Source: Pilosibacter fragilis
Lineage (GTDB): Bacteria; Bacillota; Clostridia; Lachnospirales; Lachnospiraceae
Direction: 5' to 3'
Assembly (NCBI RefSeq): GCF_032490495.1
Contig: NZ_JAVYJB010000016.1
Span: forward strand, 1-64,000
DNA length: 64,000 nucleotides
Both the position numbers and the translations under genes were made by a program. The notes below the pieces were generated by a model. That model saw only the letters and a program-made list of their open reading frames with translations. It searched no databases and was not told the origin of the DNA. Of this stretch, positions 32,982 through 41,795 are shown piece after piece; position 1 is the first letter of the stretch; each line of letters begins with the position of its first letter.

Positions 32982-33689
32982 TCACTCCTGCGCTTTTTCC
33001 TTCCGTTCCCGGAAAAGCATTGAATCATAGTCATACTGACGCTGCTCAAAGTTTGCGAAACGGTTTGCGGACTTCTTCTGAGCGGTCTGCGGATCCTTGG
33101 CGGCCATTCCCTGCCTCTGGTCATTATCCTGACGTTCCCAGTTACGCACTAACGCCTTCCAGTCCTCAATCTTGTCATTGCCGATTTTCCAGCCTTTTGC
33201 AGCGTAATAATTAACAAAACGCTCTGCATCCACATGCGTATATCCCATTTCCCGGCAATATCCATTCACATTCTCCGGGGTGGGTGGCGCGAAGCGCTTT
33301 TCTTTAACACCCGCAAGGGTGTTTTCTTTTAAATCATTATCATTAACATTATCATTATCAGCTTTTTTTGTTTTCGTTTGCTTTGATTTGCTTTCATCAA
33401 AAAGCATTTGCTTTTTTTGCTTTTCGGAATTGGAAGCTTTCTTTGGTCTCCCTCCAAGCTTTCCGGCAGCAGATCTGTTTGCAATCGTTTTGCTGTATTT
33501 TTCTTCATCTTTACGGAACTGAGTGCGGATCTGAGCAAAGGCAACCCGCGCTCCAAGGTCCATCTCTGGAAGTTCCTTATCTGACTGGTAACGCATGATC
33601 GCGAGAAGCAACTGGCTTCTGTTTTCTTCGTCCAGCTCTTCGATCATGTCACCCCAGTTGGTGTACATCAAAAAGCTATTTTTGGTCAC
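32982..33689 (-). CDS. Phage replisome organiser (DUF6291-like) protein
   Basis: 235 aa. NSFLMYTNWGDMIEELDEEN, RSAAGKLGGRPKKASN and the C-terminal YAAKGWKIGNDKIEDWKALV are typical of phage replication-initiation/helicase-loading proteins. A run of GAT/AAT codons (33331-33358, DNDNVNDND) is a possible iteron-like region. Confidence 0.75.
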   Translation of the reverse strand: MTKNSFLMYTNWGDMIEELDEENRSQLLLAIMRYQSDKELPEMDLGARVAFAQIRTQFRKDEEKYSKTIANRSAAGKLGGRPKKASNSEKQKKQMLFDESKSKQTKTKKADNDNVNDNDLKENTLAGVKEKRFAPPTPENVNGYCREMGYTHVDAERFVNYYAAKGWKIGNDKIEDWKALVRNWERQDNDQRQGMAAKDPQTAQKKSANRFANFEQRQYDYDSMLFRERKEKAQE

Positions 33690-33717
33690 GACCAGCCTCC
33701 TGTTCTCGATAATTTTC

Positions 33718-33745
33718 CCGGCGTCAACGGCCAGAACGCCGGGAT
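33718..33745. other. GC-rich hairpin between replication and upstream genes
   Basis: CCCGGCGT and ACGCCGGG form an 8-bp stem in the 100-bp gap 33690-33791. There is no U tract on either strand, so it is not a normal terminator; it may stabilise or punctuate the leftward mRNA. Confidence 0.4.
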
Positions 33746-33791
33746 CCCTGTGACATGCCTCAGAATGAGGAAATAGCCGCTTTATGAATCT

Positions 33792-34541
33792 TTATCCGAT
33801 GATCACGATCCGGCTTCTAATCTCTTCCGGCATCTCTGCAAGCGCTGCTCTGAAGTACTCTTTGATGCTGTCCACTGCCTCGTTCTTCCAGATACCTCCC
33901 TCAGCTTCCACAATCTTAAAGGCCGGCTTTCCCTGGTCGCTGAGCCGGAACACGAACTGGCTGTGCGGCTGCTTCACTTCCTGGAAGGTACGGAACGGAA
34001 CCAGATCCACAGGATTCGGGACGATCACGTCTGCCTTGGAAGCGACTCCCACATTCATGGTTGCCATCTGGGTTCTGCCATCGTCAGAATATGTCGTGTT
34101 GTTCTTCTGCTCTACATTGCCTGCAAACTTCATGATTGCTTCCAGATCCGGTGTTGTCGCAAAGTTCGACTGGACCGCGATCATAAACTCTTCCTGGTCG
34201 TACCAGGCGCCAAAGCGGTACTCAGATGTCTCTGCCTCACATAAGAACAGGCATTCTCTCTTTCTCTCAGAATCAAGGAACGATACCAGGCGTACCGTCT
34301 TCGGACCATCGATCTGGATCACCATCTTCTTGCCGTCAAACTCCTCAGAACACGCGGCAATATAATCCACCATAGCAGACAGGGACGCCGCCCCGATTGC
34401 ACTGGCTCTCTTCGGCGCTCCGTAACGCTCCAGGCGTTTATTCGCATATGTCTCACCGCAGATCTCGAGGACCTGCACTTTCTCTGCGTCGTTTCCGAGA
34501 TTTACTACATACTGTAACGCTTCTTTTAATCCTTCTAACAT
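33792..34541 (-). CDS. Hypothetical phage protein, 249 aa
   Basis: In the recombination block. Soluble, alpha/beta (VVNLGNDAEKVQVLEICGET, IQIDGPKTVRLVSFLDSERK). No recognised family; its place beside Bet/RecT and YqaJ suggests a DNA-metabolism accessory. Confidence 0.6.
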   Translation of the reverse strand: MLEGLKEALQYVVNLGNDAEKVQVLEICGETYANKRLERYGAPKRASAIGAASLSAMVDYIAACSEEFDGKKMVIQIDGPKTVRLVSFLDSERKRECLFLCEAETSEYRFGAWYDQEEFMIAVQSNFATTPDLEAIMKFAGNVEQKNNTTYSDDGRTQMATMNVGVASKADVIVPNPVDLVPFRTFQEVKQPHSQFVFRLSDQGKPAFKIVEAEGGIWKNEAVDSIKEYFRAALAEMPEEIRSRIVIIG

Positions 34542-34554
34542 TTCACCTCTCCTC

Positions 34555-34962
34555 TCATGCTCTTAAGTCGATCGGACCTTTCCGTTCCTCTTCCAGGATT
34601 TCACCGGTCTCTGGATCAAAAGGCTTGTCCGTTTCTGCGTTCCGCTCCACCGCGGTATATACTGCCACCTGGGAACAGTTGTTATTGTGTTCTGACATCT
34701 CAATCCTGCCGGACCGGGCATCCTGTGCAATAAGGAACAATGATTTTCCTTTGCGGAATCCCGCAAGCTTTGTCTTGATATCAAATTCTACGTTGATGCC
34801 GCCTGCATCGTTCGGCTTAAACTTCAGGTTGATCGTCATTCCCCTGGATGCCTCCGAATCCATGTTAGGATCCATGATGTTCCGCCCGATCTGGGCCAGC
34901 GCATGTCTAAACCGTTCCGCCAGCTCACCTCCGGCGATGGAATCAAATGTGATCTTTGCCAT
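34555..34962 (-). CDS. Hypothetical phage protein, 135 aa
   Basis: ITFDSIAGGELAERFRHALA and DMRLGMTINLKFKPN-type beta stretch; C-terminal DKPFDPETGEILEEER. Small acidic protein between Bet/RecT and the 249-aa gene, in the same leftward operon. Unknown. Confidence 0.6.
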   Translation of the reverse strand: MAKITFDSIAGGELAERFRHALAQIGRNIMDPNMDSEASRGMTINLKFKPNDAGGINVEFDIKTKLAGFRKGKSLFLIAQDARSGRIEMSEHNNNCSQVAVYTAVERNAETDKPFDPETGEILEEERKGPIDLRA

Positions 34963-34996
34963 TTATGTACTCACCTCCCCTCTCTGGCTGAACTTA

Positions 34997-35767
34997 TCAG
35001 TTCCCAAAGAACGCCGATGCCATGTCCATCTGCGCGTTTTCTGCCTGCTGCGCTGGTTTCTGTACCGGCGGCGGAGTTACCGGCTGTTCCTGGGCCGGGA
35101 TTGCGGCCTGCGGTTCTGCTGCTACAGATACGTCCGGCGAGGTAAGGAACGCAGTCTCTTCCGTTCCAGCCTCTTCCTCGCTGTAAAGTCCGGAGAAGTT
35201 TTCCGGGAATGCTTCACGCAGCGCCTGCACCAGTGCAACCTTCCGAATCATTGTTGCCGGCTTCTTGGACCACTGGCTGTTTAACGTGCCATCCTTCTTT
35301 CTGGCTGCGTACTCTTCGAAAGACACCTCGCTGCGGTACGAATGGGAACGGTCCTTCCGGTATACTTCCGCATAGCCGCCCACAAGCGTTTCCTCCGGAA
35401 GTTTTAAGGTTCCCTTCCGGTAGATCAGCTCCTCACCGGATAAGACGATCACTCCCGCTTCGAAGCCGTCAAAACCAGGAGTTTTCTCTGCGCGTTTCAT
35501 GAACGCTTCCTTGCCGACTACCATGGTCGCCGGTTCATTGCCGTACTTAATACAGTACGCTTCCTTTAACCACGGGTTCAGTCCGGCGTACTTGCAGAGA
35601 TTGATAAACATCACGATCTCCTGGATGGACACGCGTTCCTTATCTCCACTTACAAGATAATCACGGACTGTCTGCGGGGTCAGAACGACCTTTTCCCCCG
35701 CGACCATAAATTCTGCTTTATTCTCCATGCTCTGCGGCTTTGCCGCTAAGTTGTTTCCTACTGCCAT
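34997..35767 (-). CDS. Bet/RecT-family single-strand annealing recombinase
   Basis: 256 aa. IVMFINLCKYAGLNPWLKEA, GNEPATMVVGKEAFMKRAEK and SQWSKKPATMIRKVALVQAL are conserved in phage recombination protein Bet. Works with the YqaJ exonuclease upstream. Gln/Pro-rich C-terminal tail. Confidence 0.88.
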   Translation of the reverse strand: MAVGNNLAAKPQSMENKAEFMVAGEKVVLTPQTVRDYLVSGDKERVSIQEIVMFINLCKYAGLNPWLKEAYCIKYGNEPATMVVGKEAFMKRAEKTPGFDGFEAGVIVLSGEELIYRKGTLKLPEETLVGGYAEVYRKDRSHSYRSEVSFEEYAARKKDGTLNSQWSKKPATMIRKVALVQALREAFPENFSGLYSEEEAGTEETAFLTSPDVSVAAEPQAAIPAQEQPVTPPPVQKPAQQAENAQMDMASAFFGN

Positions 35768-35781
35768 CGTTCATTTCCTCC

Positions 35782-36693
35782 TTATTGTCTCGGTACCGGC
35801 TCGAACCGGATCCCGGAATCATTTAAGAACTTCTTTAATTTCTCCATCTGAGATTTTGTCACATATACGCGGAAATCCAGGGCGCATACCGGTTCTTCTT
35901 CCGGAACTGTCTTCTGTTCCACCGCTATTTTCGGAGCTTCCTGCGGGGCCGGCTTCTGCTCCGGCGCTGCTTCTTCCTTCTTCCCGGCCTGGATCAGCTT
36001 CTCTGTCTCTGCTTTCTCCTTTGCCTCCCGCTCTGCCTTCTGTCTGGCGCGCTCCGCTTCATACTCCTGTCTTTTGCGTTCTGCCGCCTCCAACCTGTTC
36101 TTTACCGCCAGGGCCGCGCCGATGTCATAAGTCTTTAAGAACTCTGCTTTCATGTCGACCACATATGGGCTGTCCGTATCGTTGAGGAGCGCAATGCCCT
36201 CAGACACCCTCTGGATCATTGCTGAGATCTCTTCCTTGATCGACTTCATTGATGTCGATACATTCAGATATGACGGCTTGATCACACGCTCAAACGGAAG
36301 ATACTTCTCCAGGTCAAAGATGTTCGCATCATAGAACTCGCGGATCTTCGCTTCCTTCATCTTGCGCTGGCGGCTTTCGTAATCTTTTACCTGACCATCG
36401 ATGTTGCTGATCGCCTTATCGATCAGAACCGTCAGAGACTTGATCTCTGAGCTGAATATCTCATAAGGTTCCAGCATCTGTTTCCGGACCGATGACCGTT
36501 TCTCCTCCAGGGCATCCTTAAGCTTATTAAGCTTTGCCCGGTCATCCTTGGCATTCTTGATTGAATCATCATTGTAGACAGATGCCGCATATTCCGCAGT
36601 CCGGGTCTCGATCTCTGCCTTCAGATCCTCATAGTTCCAGTCAATTTTTTTGATGAACCCATCTTCCACCGGGTTGTAAATCTTTAATTCCAC
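35782..36693 (-). CDS. DUF1351 phage protein
   Basis: 303 aa, long helices and charged coiled coil (RKMKEAKIREFYDANIFDLE, ERKRQEYEAERARQKAEREA) with Glu/Ala/Pro linker. DUF1351 proteins lie between YqaJ and Bet genes in many Firmicutes phages. Exact function unknown; probably recombination. Confidence 0.8.
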   Translation of the reverse strand: MELKIYNPVEDGFIKKIDWNYEDLKAEIETRTAEYAASVYNDDSIKNAKDDRAKLNKLKDALEEKRSSVRKQMLEPYEIFSSEIKSLTVLIDKAISNIDGQVKDYESRQRKMKEAKIREFYDANIFDLEKYLPFERVIKPSYLNVSTSMKSIKEEISAMIQRVSEGIALLNDTDSPYVVDMKAEFLKTYDIGAALAVKNRLEAAERKRQEYEAERARQKAEREAKEKAETEKLIQAGKKEEAAPEQKPAPQEAPKIAVEQKTVPEEEPVCALDFRVYVTKSQMEKLKKFLNDSGIRFEPVPRQ

Positions 36694-36705
36694 TCTATAT
36701 CCTCC

Positions 36706-37359
36706 TTATATTGCTGGAAGGATCAGATCCGGACGCCGGCCTGTGACCACGCAGTCCCAGAACCTCTGCTCTGCATCAAGTAACTCCCGGATATCCGCCT
36801 CTACTTCCTTCCGTTCGATAAAATAATGCCGGACTTCGATATGCAGCTCTCCGCCCCACTCGCTCTTGAGTTGTGCTTTCAGAACTGCGAAATCATATTC
36901 CGTCACTGCCAGATAGTGAAGCACCTGGCAGTAATAGTTGTCCGGGATCCTGCCCTCCCAGTTTCTCCTCTGGGAGCTTTGTAAAATGTTCGTTGTCTTG
37001 ATCTCCAGGATTCCATGCCGCCCCTGCCTGTCCATCAGTTCCCCGTCAAGAGATGCATGCATCCACGGGAAGTTCGGATTCAGGAACATATTGTTCTCGT
37101 CATAAAGAACCTGGTATTCCGGGAAGTCCAGGGCAAATAGTCCACGGAGATACTTCTCCGCCTCAGTGCCGTACCGGACATATTCCTTATCAGAAATATC
37201 TGCCGGAAGCACCAGACCCATCTTCTCTTCCCAGAGCTGCACGTTATCCTTGTGTGGGCTCCTCCCAACACATGCTGCGGCATCCGATCCGCCGATGTGG
37301 TTCTTTCTTGCGTCAAGCCAGGCGGCCCGGTCTGGAAGAATGCACTTTTCGGCAGACAT
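36706..37359 (-). CDS. YqaJ-type viral exonuclease
   Basis: 217 aa. N-terminal RKNHIGGSDAAACVGRSPHK and the active-site region MHASLDGELMDRQGRHGILEIKT (D..ExK) define the YqaJ/lambda exonuclease fold. Degrades one DNA strand so that Bet can anneal. Overlaps the next gene by 1 bp. Confidence 0.85.
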   Translation of the reverse strand: MSAEKCILPDRAAWLDARKNHIGGSDAAACVGRSPHKDNVQLWEEKMGLVLPADISDKEYVRYGTEAEKYLRGLFALDFPEYQVLYDENNMFLNPNFPWMHASLDGELMDRQGRHGILEIKTTNILQSSQRRNWEGRIPDNYYCQVLHYLAVTEYDFAVLKAQLKSEWGGELHIEVRHYFIERKEVEADIRELLDAEQRFWDCVVTGRRPDLILPAI

Positions 37360-37703
37360 CAGGCCTCCTTTTCCCCCTTCAGCTCTTTCATTATTTCATC
37401 TGTAATCGCACACGCACTCTCCTTAATTGCCTGGTTGACCGCATTATCTATACGCTTGGCAAGCTCTGCCATTGCCGCAGCATAGCCAAGCTTGGTTTTG
37501 TACACCGCTCCAAAGGTACTGACAATCCATTTCGCGACATTATTCGGGAGATCCTGCACGCATGTATTTCCTGTTCCGATTGCGCACGCTTTATAAGTTG
37601 TGCTGTCCTCAGTTTTCTCTTCTTTAGTAAGCATAAGTCCCATAAAGAACTCGCCTGTAATTTCATCCTTGTTTTTGTCGTCCTCAATCATTACTTTTAC
37701 CAT
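37359..37703 (-). CDS. Hypothetical phage protein, 114 aa
   Basis: Helical acidic/basic protein (MAELAKRIDNAVNQAIKESA) just upstream of YqaJ, possibly a host-nuclease inhibitor by position. No motif supports this. Confidence 0.55.
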   Translation of the reverse strand: MVKVMIEDDKNKDEITGEFFMGLMLTKEEKTEDSTTYKACAIGTGNTCVQDLPNNVAKWIVSTFGAVYKTKLGYAAAMAELAKRIDNAVNQAIKESACAITDEIMKELKGEKEA

Positions 37704-37754
37704 CTTGATTTTCTCCTCTTTCTCCTCTAAAATAGAGGTGTAAACTTTTTACAT

Positions 37755-37797
37755 GTGATCCCCTCGGAGTTGCCGCTCCGCTATGGGGATCTTTTTA
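37755..37797 (+). terminator. Nested hairpin with T run
   Basis: GATCCCC...GGGGATC encloses CGGAG...CTCCG, followed by TTTTT on the plus strand. No plus-strand gene precedes it, so it may stop antisense reading or serve as a pause site for the leftward early operon. Confidence 0.4.
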
Positions 37798-38067
37798 AAT
37801 TAAAATCCCGAATCTTACAACCATACAGCCGAGGACATACACCATTCCCAGACTTGCCAGGCCGCCGATCACGCTGCCAGCCTTTTCCATCACATCAAAC
37901 AGTGTTGACTGCCTCTCGATCCGGATATGGATCTCCTTGAGGACCGCGCCTTCCTTGTGCATTTCGGACATATGTACTCCCCGTGGATCACTGCAAACCG
38001 GGATATATTCCAGATCCGGTTGCATCGCTGACAGAGTGCCTGTCGTCCTTTTATTGATCTCATGCAT
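37795..38067 (-). CDS. Hypothetical phage protein with a C-terminal membrane helix, 90 aa
   Basis: AAAAGGAGGTGAAATAG before ATG 38067. Soluble first half; the last 25 residues (VIGGLASLGMVYVLGCMVVR) are hydrophobic. Unknown. Confidence 0.6.
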   Translation of the reverse strand: MHEINKRTTGTLSAMQPDLEYIPVCSDPRGVHMSEMHKEGAVLKEIHIRIERQSTLFDVMEKAGSVIGGLASLGMVYVLGCMVVRFGILI

Positions 38068-38082
38068 CTATTTCACCTCCTT

Positions 38083-38412
38083 TTACAGCAGGATAAATTC
38101 CTTGATTTCTTTTGATGTAAGCTCCCGGCCCAGGAGCACGGACGCTGCCTGGAGCGGGGTGAATTTCAGTACAGTTGCGATTTTCTGCATCTCATCCAGG
38201 GAATAAGTCTCTGGCCGGTGGTACTTATTCTGGATCGTTTTCTTCGTTACCCCGACCTTAACAGCCAGAGCGGCATCATCGATTGCCAGCCGCTCCTTAT
38301 TCCCCGCAATACATGCGCGAACGATCCGGTTCCGCTCTTCCTGCATACTTGGTTTTAATTTTGGCATACTCTCCCCCCTTTCTCGTTCGTATTCTTGCTT
38401 CCACATCTCCAT
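38083..38412 (-). CDS. Small helix-turn-helix protein, 109 aa
   Basis: Two plausible starts: ATG 38412 with AAAGGAG nine bases upstream, and ATG 38367 (MPKLKPS) with GGGGGAG. Residues from DDAALAVKVGVTKKTIQNKY resemble a HTH DNA-binding domain. An early regulator or excisionase-type protein is possible. Confidence 0.6.
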   Translation of the reverse strand: MEMWKQEYERERGESMPKLKPSMQEERNRIVRACIAGNKERLAIDDAALAVKVGVTKKTIQNKYHRPETYSLDEMQKIATVLKFTPLQAASVLLGRELTSKEIKEFILL

Positions 38413-38473
38413 TGCGTTATACTCCTTTTACAGGCTCCTGCCAGAGTCAAGTATAGAAAGAAGGTACAATGGT

Positions 38474-38725
38474 ATGAAATCTAAGATAATAAGGATCCCT
38501 GTTTCTCGATCTGAACGTGAACATAACATCCATGGCACCGGATATGTTCCTTGTAATGTCAGCGATCGTTGGTTACAATTTTCTGACACCTACGATAAGG
38601 AACTCAACTTGGTATTTGCAGATGTTATGACACTGGATCATAACGAAAAACCGAAAAAGATATGTACCTTATGCCTCGACATCAACGAGTTAAAAGCCGA
38701 ACTGGCAAAAATCAAACCTGAGTAA
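38474..38725 (+). CDS. Rightward small protein, 83 aa
   Basis: ATG 38474 follows AAGAAGG; MKSKIIRIPVSRSEREHNIH and a C-terminal IDINELKAELAKIKPE-like helix. Rare plus-strand gene inside the leftward early block; its end overlaps 38712-38933. Unknown. Confidence 0.5.
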   Translation: MKSKIIRIPVSRSEREHNIHGTGYVPCNVSDRWLQFSDTYDKELNLVFADVMTLDHNEKPKKICTLCLDINELKAELAKIKPE

Positions 38726-38933
38726 CATATTCTTTCAGGATCTCCTGGTAGTACCCCTGCACGGTGGCAATATGCTTTTCCTTCAGGTTAAGCATATTCC
38801 CGCGCAGGTTTATATTTTTTAGAGAAACTGTCTTCAACCTCTGGATGATTTCTGTCTGTTCCTCTTCCGGAACTTTCCGCTCGGTTAAGTCTCTTCTTAT
38901 TTTTCCTAACATCTGGAACCAGATGGTTGTCAT
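38712..38933 (-). CDS. Small phage protein, 73 aa
   Basis: GGGGGAGGTGAGACCG before ATG 38933. MTTIWFQMLGKIRRDLTERK and a long helical middle. Unknown. Confidence 0.55.
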   Translation of the reverse strand: MTTIWFQMLGKIRRDLTERKVPEEEQTEIIQRLKTVSLKNINLRGNMLNLKEKHIATVQGYYQEILKEYVTQV

Positions 38934-38964
38934 CGGTCTCACCTCCCCCTGCTCCAACAGCATT

Positions 38965-39750
38965 CTAATTCTCCATCAACGGCAGAATGTCGTTCTGTTT
39001 TAACAAGTCATACAAAAACAAACGTCCCTTTTGTGTCCAGTAGGCATGTTCCTTTGCATGCTGAACTCCATTGAAATCTGCGTAATTATGTGTTTTAAAT
39101 TTCAAATATCCATTTCCCTGATACTTTGCATACAACACCCAGGTGTCACCCTGTTTAAACTGAACCTTCAATTCATGGAGAATTGCATTGAATCTCTTTG
39201 CTGACATTCCATAATCTTTTGCAATTACAGTCGTAGCAATTAGGTCTTTACACTGAAGAATCAGATCATAATAAGAAGCTTTCGGCTGTAATTCCTCGAT
39301 TACCTTCTGCTGCTCCTCAATCTGACCGCCAAGGAATTGACAATGTTCCTTCAGGTTGTTAATCGTCTGATCCGCCATGCGCAACGCTCTAGCAAACACC
39401 TGCTCCGGGGTATTCCAGGCTTTTTCCAAGTTAATAAAATACTGGCGCAATTCTTTTCCTTTTTCAGTTCTCTGCAGCATACAGATCTGTTTTGCCATAT
39501 CAATAGACAAATCGTAATCCTCGACTTCCCTTTGAACTTCCCGGCTTCCTTCGATTTGAACCCGTACTTTTTTGTGCGGGGTTGAAAAATCATCCCCTGG
39601 AACAAATCCGTAACCGGAATATCTTTCGAACCATTTGCTAAAACGTTCTGTTCCTTTGGCTCCATCTTCCTGTGATAATAAATCATATAAGTCTCTTGCC
39701 GACACAGTCGGCTCTCCAGTTCCATATGTAACTTTGATTAAATCAGTCAT
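38965..39750 (-). CDS. Antirepressor (AntA/AntB + KilAC)
   Basis: 261 aa; ATG 39750 after GGGGTGAG. N-terminal AntA-like GEPTVSARDLYDLLSQEDGA and SKWFERYSGYGFVPGDDF; C-terminal KilAC (TVIAKDYGMSAKRFNAILHE, YWTQKGRLFLYDLLKQNDIL). Such proteins bind phage repressors and relieve lysogeny. Confidence 0.85.
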   Translation of the reverse strand: MTDLIKVTYGTGEPTVSARDLYDLLSQEDGAKGTERFSKWFERYSGYGFVPGDDFSTPHKKVRVQIEGSREVQREVEDYDLSIDMAKQICMLQRTEKGKELRQYFINLEKAWNTPEQVFARALRMADQTINNLKEHCQFLGGQIEEQQKVIEELQPKASYYDLILQCKDLIATTVIAKDYGMSAKRFNAILHELKVQFKQGDTWVLYAKYQGNGYLKFKTHNYADFNGVQHAKEHAYWTQKGRLFLYDLLKQNDILPLMEN

Positions 39751-39782
39751 GTTACTCACCCCTTCCACGTTTTATATGAGAT

Positions 39783-40307
39783 TTACTCTCTTTTTTCATT
39801 TTCTATTGCAAACAACGACAACTGCTCATACTCTGGAATTTTTACAAAATCTGTTGGAAGACGGATTCCGTGCTGCTCACAGATAAGAGAGGCCATCTCA
39901 GCTGATTTGTATGGAGCGCTACCCTGTTTATCCATTCTGCTTGCCAACGCCTGGATCAGCTTTGCTACTTCACCAGGATGCTCCGTAAGTAAACGCTGTG
40001 GTGTCCCTTCCATTTCATGGAAACGGTTAATATATCGAGCCGTAAATTCCGTTCCTTTCTGACCAGTCATCTTGTGAGCGATAAATTCGCACCCCTTTTT
40101 TGTGACCAGGAAGCACGGAAGCGTTTTATTCTGATCCGTAATATATGTAGATTCCTTGAAAAAATCGGTAAACGCAATTTTGCTTTCACCTAACTGCTGT
40201 ACATACTTACGAATGTCACGCAATAAATCCGTATGTCTCTTTCCACACCACCCTGCGGCTTCCATTGATGTGATGGTGATTCTGGTTAATTCATTCACGT
40301 TATTCAC
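39783..40307 (-). CDS. Rha-family phage regulatory protein
   Basis: 174 aa. RHTDLLRDIRKYVQQLGESK, YLITKKGCEFIAHKMTGQKG-like and TARYINRFHEMEGTPQRLLT match the Rha domain, interfering with infection or controlling early genes. Lies beside the antirepressor and Cro-like gene. Confidence 0.85.
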   Translation of the reverse strand: MNNVNELTRITITSMEAAGWCGKRHTDLLRDIRKYVQQLGESKIAFTDFFKESTYITDQNKTLPCFLVTKKGCEFIAHKMTGQKGTEFTARYINRFHEMEGTPQRLLTEHPGEVAKLIQALASRMDKQGSAPYKSAEMASLICEQHGIRLPTDFVKIPEYEQLSLFAIENEKRE

Positions 40308-40322
40308 CTTTTTTGGTTTCTT

Positions 40323-40550
40323 TTAGGAAACTTTTTCCGCAAAAAAAATATTCATTATATCTGAATCCTGCAAGTCCAACACATTAACGATTGCCATTAT
40401 CTCTTTTCTATCAAACTCGCTATCACCATACATTTTTCGATAAAAGGCTGTTCTACTTATATGTATTCCCTGCATCTTCAGCTTGTAAATCACATCTTTA
40501 ATACTCATGCCTTCCGATGTGATTTTTGATTTTAAAAGTAATCCATTCAA
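40323..40550 (-). CDS. Cro-like HTH regulator
   Basis: 75 aa; TTTTGGAGGTGATG before ATG 40550. MSIKDVIYKLKMQGIHISRT and FDRKEIMAIVNVLDLQDSDI form a small HTH. First gene of the leftward early operon, from the promoter 40587-40615. Opposed to the CI gene. Confidence 0.8.
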   Translation of the reverse strand: MNGLLLKSKITSEGMSIKDVIYKLKMQGIHISRTAFYRKMYGDSEFDRKEIMAIVNVLDLQDSDIMNIFFAEKVS

Positions 40551-40586
40551 AACATCACCTCCAAAAGTTTCTTTTAGGATACTATT

Positions 40587-40615
40587 TTTATACCACCTTT
40601 CCTTCTTATCGTCAA
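40587..40615 (-). promoter_or_regulatory. Early leftward promoter (Cro)
   Basis: Minus strand TTGACG (40615-40610), 17-bp spacer, TATAAA (40592-40587). Start near 40580, within the operator 40568-40583. Confidence 0.8.
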
Positions 40616-40664
40616 GCCTTTTTGTTTATTAAAAGAAACTTTTTTTGTTTTTTAGCTTTAAATG

Positions 40665-40693
40665 TTGCAAAAAGGAAACTCTCGTATTATAAT
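40665..40693 (+). promoter_or_regulatory. Lysogeny promoter (CI operon)
   Basis: TTGCAA 40665-40670, 17-bp spacer containing AAAGGAAAC, TATAAT 40688-40693. The half-site in the spacer predicts autoregulation by CI. Confidence 0.8.
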
Positions 40694-40723
40694 ATACTTA
40701 ATCAATGAAAGCGAGGTCGCCAT

Positions 40724-41293
40724 ATGGATAACAGACTATACGAACGGCGCAAAGAACTCGGTCTTACTTTAGAAGATGTAGGGAAAATTGTTGGTGTAAC
40801 CAAAAGCACTGTAAAAAAATGGGAAAGTGGCTACATTGAAAATATGAGACGTGACAAAATTGCACTTCTTGCTAAAGCCTTAAATGTTTCTCCTCTTTAT
40901 ATCATGGGAATTGATGCTGGCCCTGACCAAGTAAATGATGAAGACTATATTAATTTTCAACTAGAATCGAATACAGTTGAGCCTGAACCGGATTATTATC
41001 TTAATAACGAAACGCGAAAAGTTGCACAAGAAGTATATGAAAACCCAGAACTACGCGCTTTCTTCCACGAACCTGGAAAAAAATTATTGGTTAATTATGT
41101 ACAACTTTCTGATGTAAATAAGAAAAAAGTAATTAGCTACTCTGAAAATCTCTTAAAAATTCAGCAAATGGAAGAAGAGCAACTGCATTTAATACCTGAT
41201 GCCGCCCATGATCGTACAGACGTAGAAACGACCGATGATATGAAACAAAATGATGATGCCATTATGGAGAATAATTCCTTCTGGAAAAAATAG
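40724..41293 (+). CDS. CI-like phage repressor, N-terminal HTH
   Basis: 189 aa; GCGAGG upstream of ATG 40724. Residues 5-60 are a HTH_3 domain (RRKELGLTLEDVGKIVGVTK, KIALLAKALNVSPLYIMG). No peptidase domain; the C-terminal half is acidic. With the ImmA protease next door, it is probably cleaved by that protease upon DNA damage rather than by RecA. Confidence 0.85.
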   Translation: MDNRLYERRKELGLTLEDVGKIVGVTKSTVKKWESGYIENMRRDKIALLAKALNVSPLYIMGIDAGPDQVNDEDYINFQLESNTVEPEPDYYLNNETRKVAQEVYENPELRAFFHEPGKKLLVNYVQLSDVNKKKVISYSENLLKIQQMEEEQLHLIPDAAHDRTDVETTDDMKQNDDAIMENNSFWKK

Positions 41294-41298
41294 GGGGA

Positions 41299-41766
41299 TT
41301 GATCAACTTGACCTATGATGAACTTTTAATAGAAGCAGACAGCAATGGGCTGACTGTTAAAGAGGCTCCTCTACAAGCCAGTGATGGAAGAATTAAGGGA
41401 CGTCGGATTGCCATCCGAAAAGACATTCCCACCCAACGCCAGAAAGCCGATGTCCTGGCTGAAGAGCTTGGACATTACTATACTACTGTTGGTCGTATCG
41501 TAGAGCAGCACTCCATCTCTGATCGAAAGCAGGAATACGCAGCCCGGCTCCGCGCCTACGACCGCCGAATCGGACTTTCCGGAATCATTTTGGGATACCG
41601 CAAACACTGCCACAACCTTCATGAACTGGCAGACTGCCTGGAGGTATCTGAGGAATTTTTAAAAGAAGCTTTGGAATGTTACCGTGAAAAATACGGCTGC
41701 TACACAGAGCTGGATGGTTATGTGATCATGTTTGAACCTCACTTGGCGGTGATGGAAAAGATATAG
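41299..41766 (+). CDS. ImmA/IrrE-family metallopeptidase
   Basis: 155 aa starting TTG 41299 after GGGGGA. QKADVLAEELGHYYTTVGRI carries the zinc motif as EExxH rather than HExxH, common in this phage subgroup but still worth noting. Cleaves CI-type repressors in ICEBs1 and relatives. Confidence 0.8.
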   Translation: MINLTYDELLIEADSNGLTVKEAPLQASDGRIKGRRIAIRKDIPTQRQKADVLAEELGHYYTTVGRIVEQHSISDRKQEYAARLRAYDRRIGLSGIILGYRKHCHNLHELADCLEVSEEFLKEALECYREKYGCYTELDGYVIMFEPHLAVMEKI

Positions 41767-41795
41767 AAACCGAAAATACATAGAAGGAGAATCTT

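Larger units (their letters stand above)
40316..40680. promoter_or_regulatory. Operator-like repeats GTTTC-N6-GAAAC
   Basis: Half-site GTTTCYTTT recurs: GTTTCTTTTAGGAAAC at 40316-40331 and GTTTCTTTTAGGATAC at 40568-40583, with AAAAGAAAC near 40631 and AAAAGGAAAC near 40670 inside the CI promoter spacer. Such spacing suits CI and Cro binding that decides lysis or lysogeny. Recognition is inferred. Confidence 0.6.
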
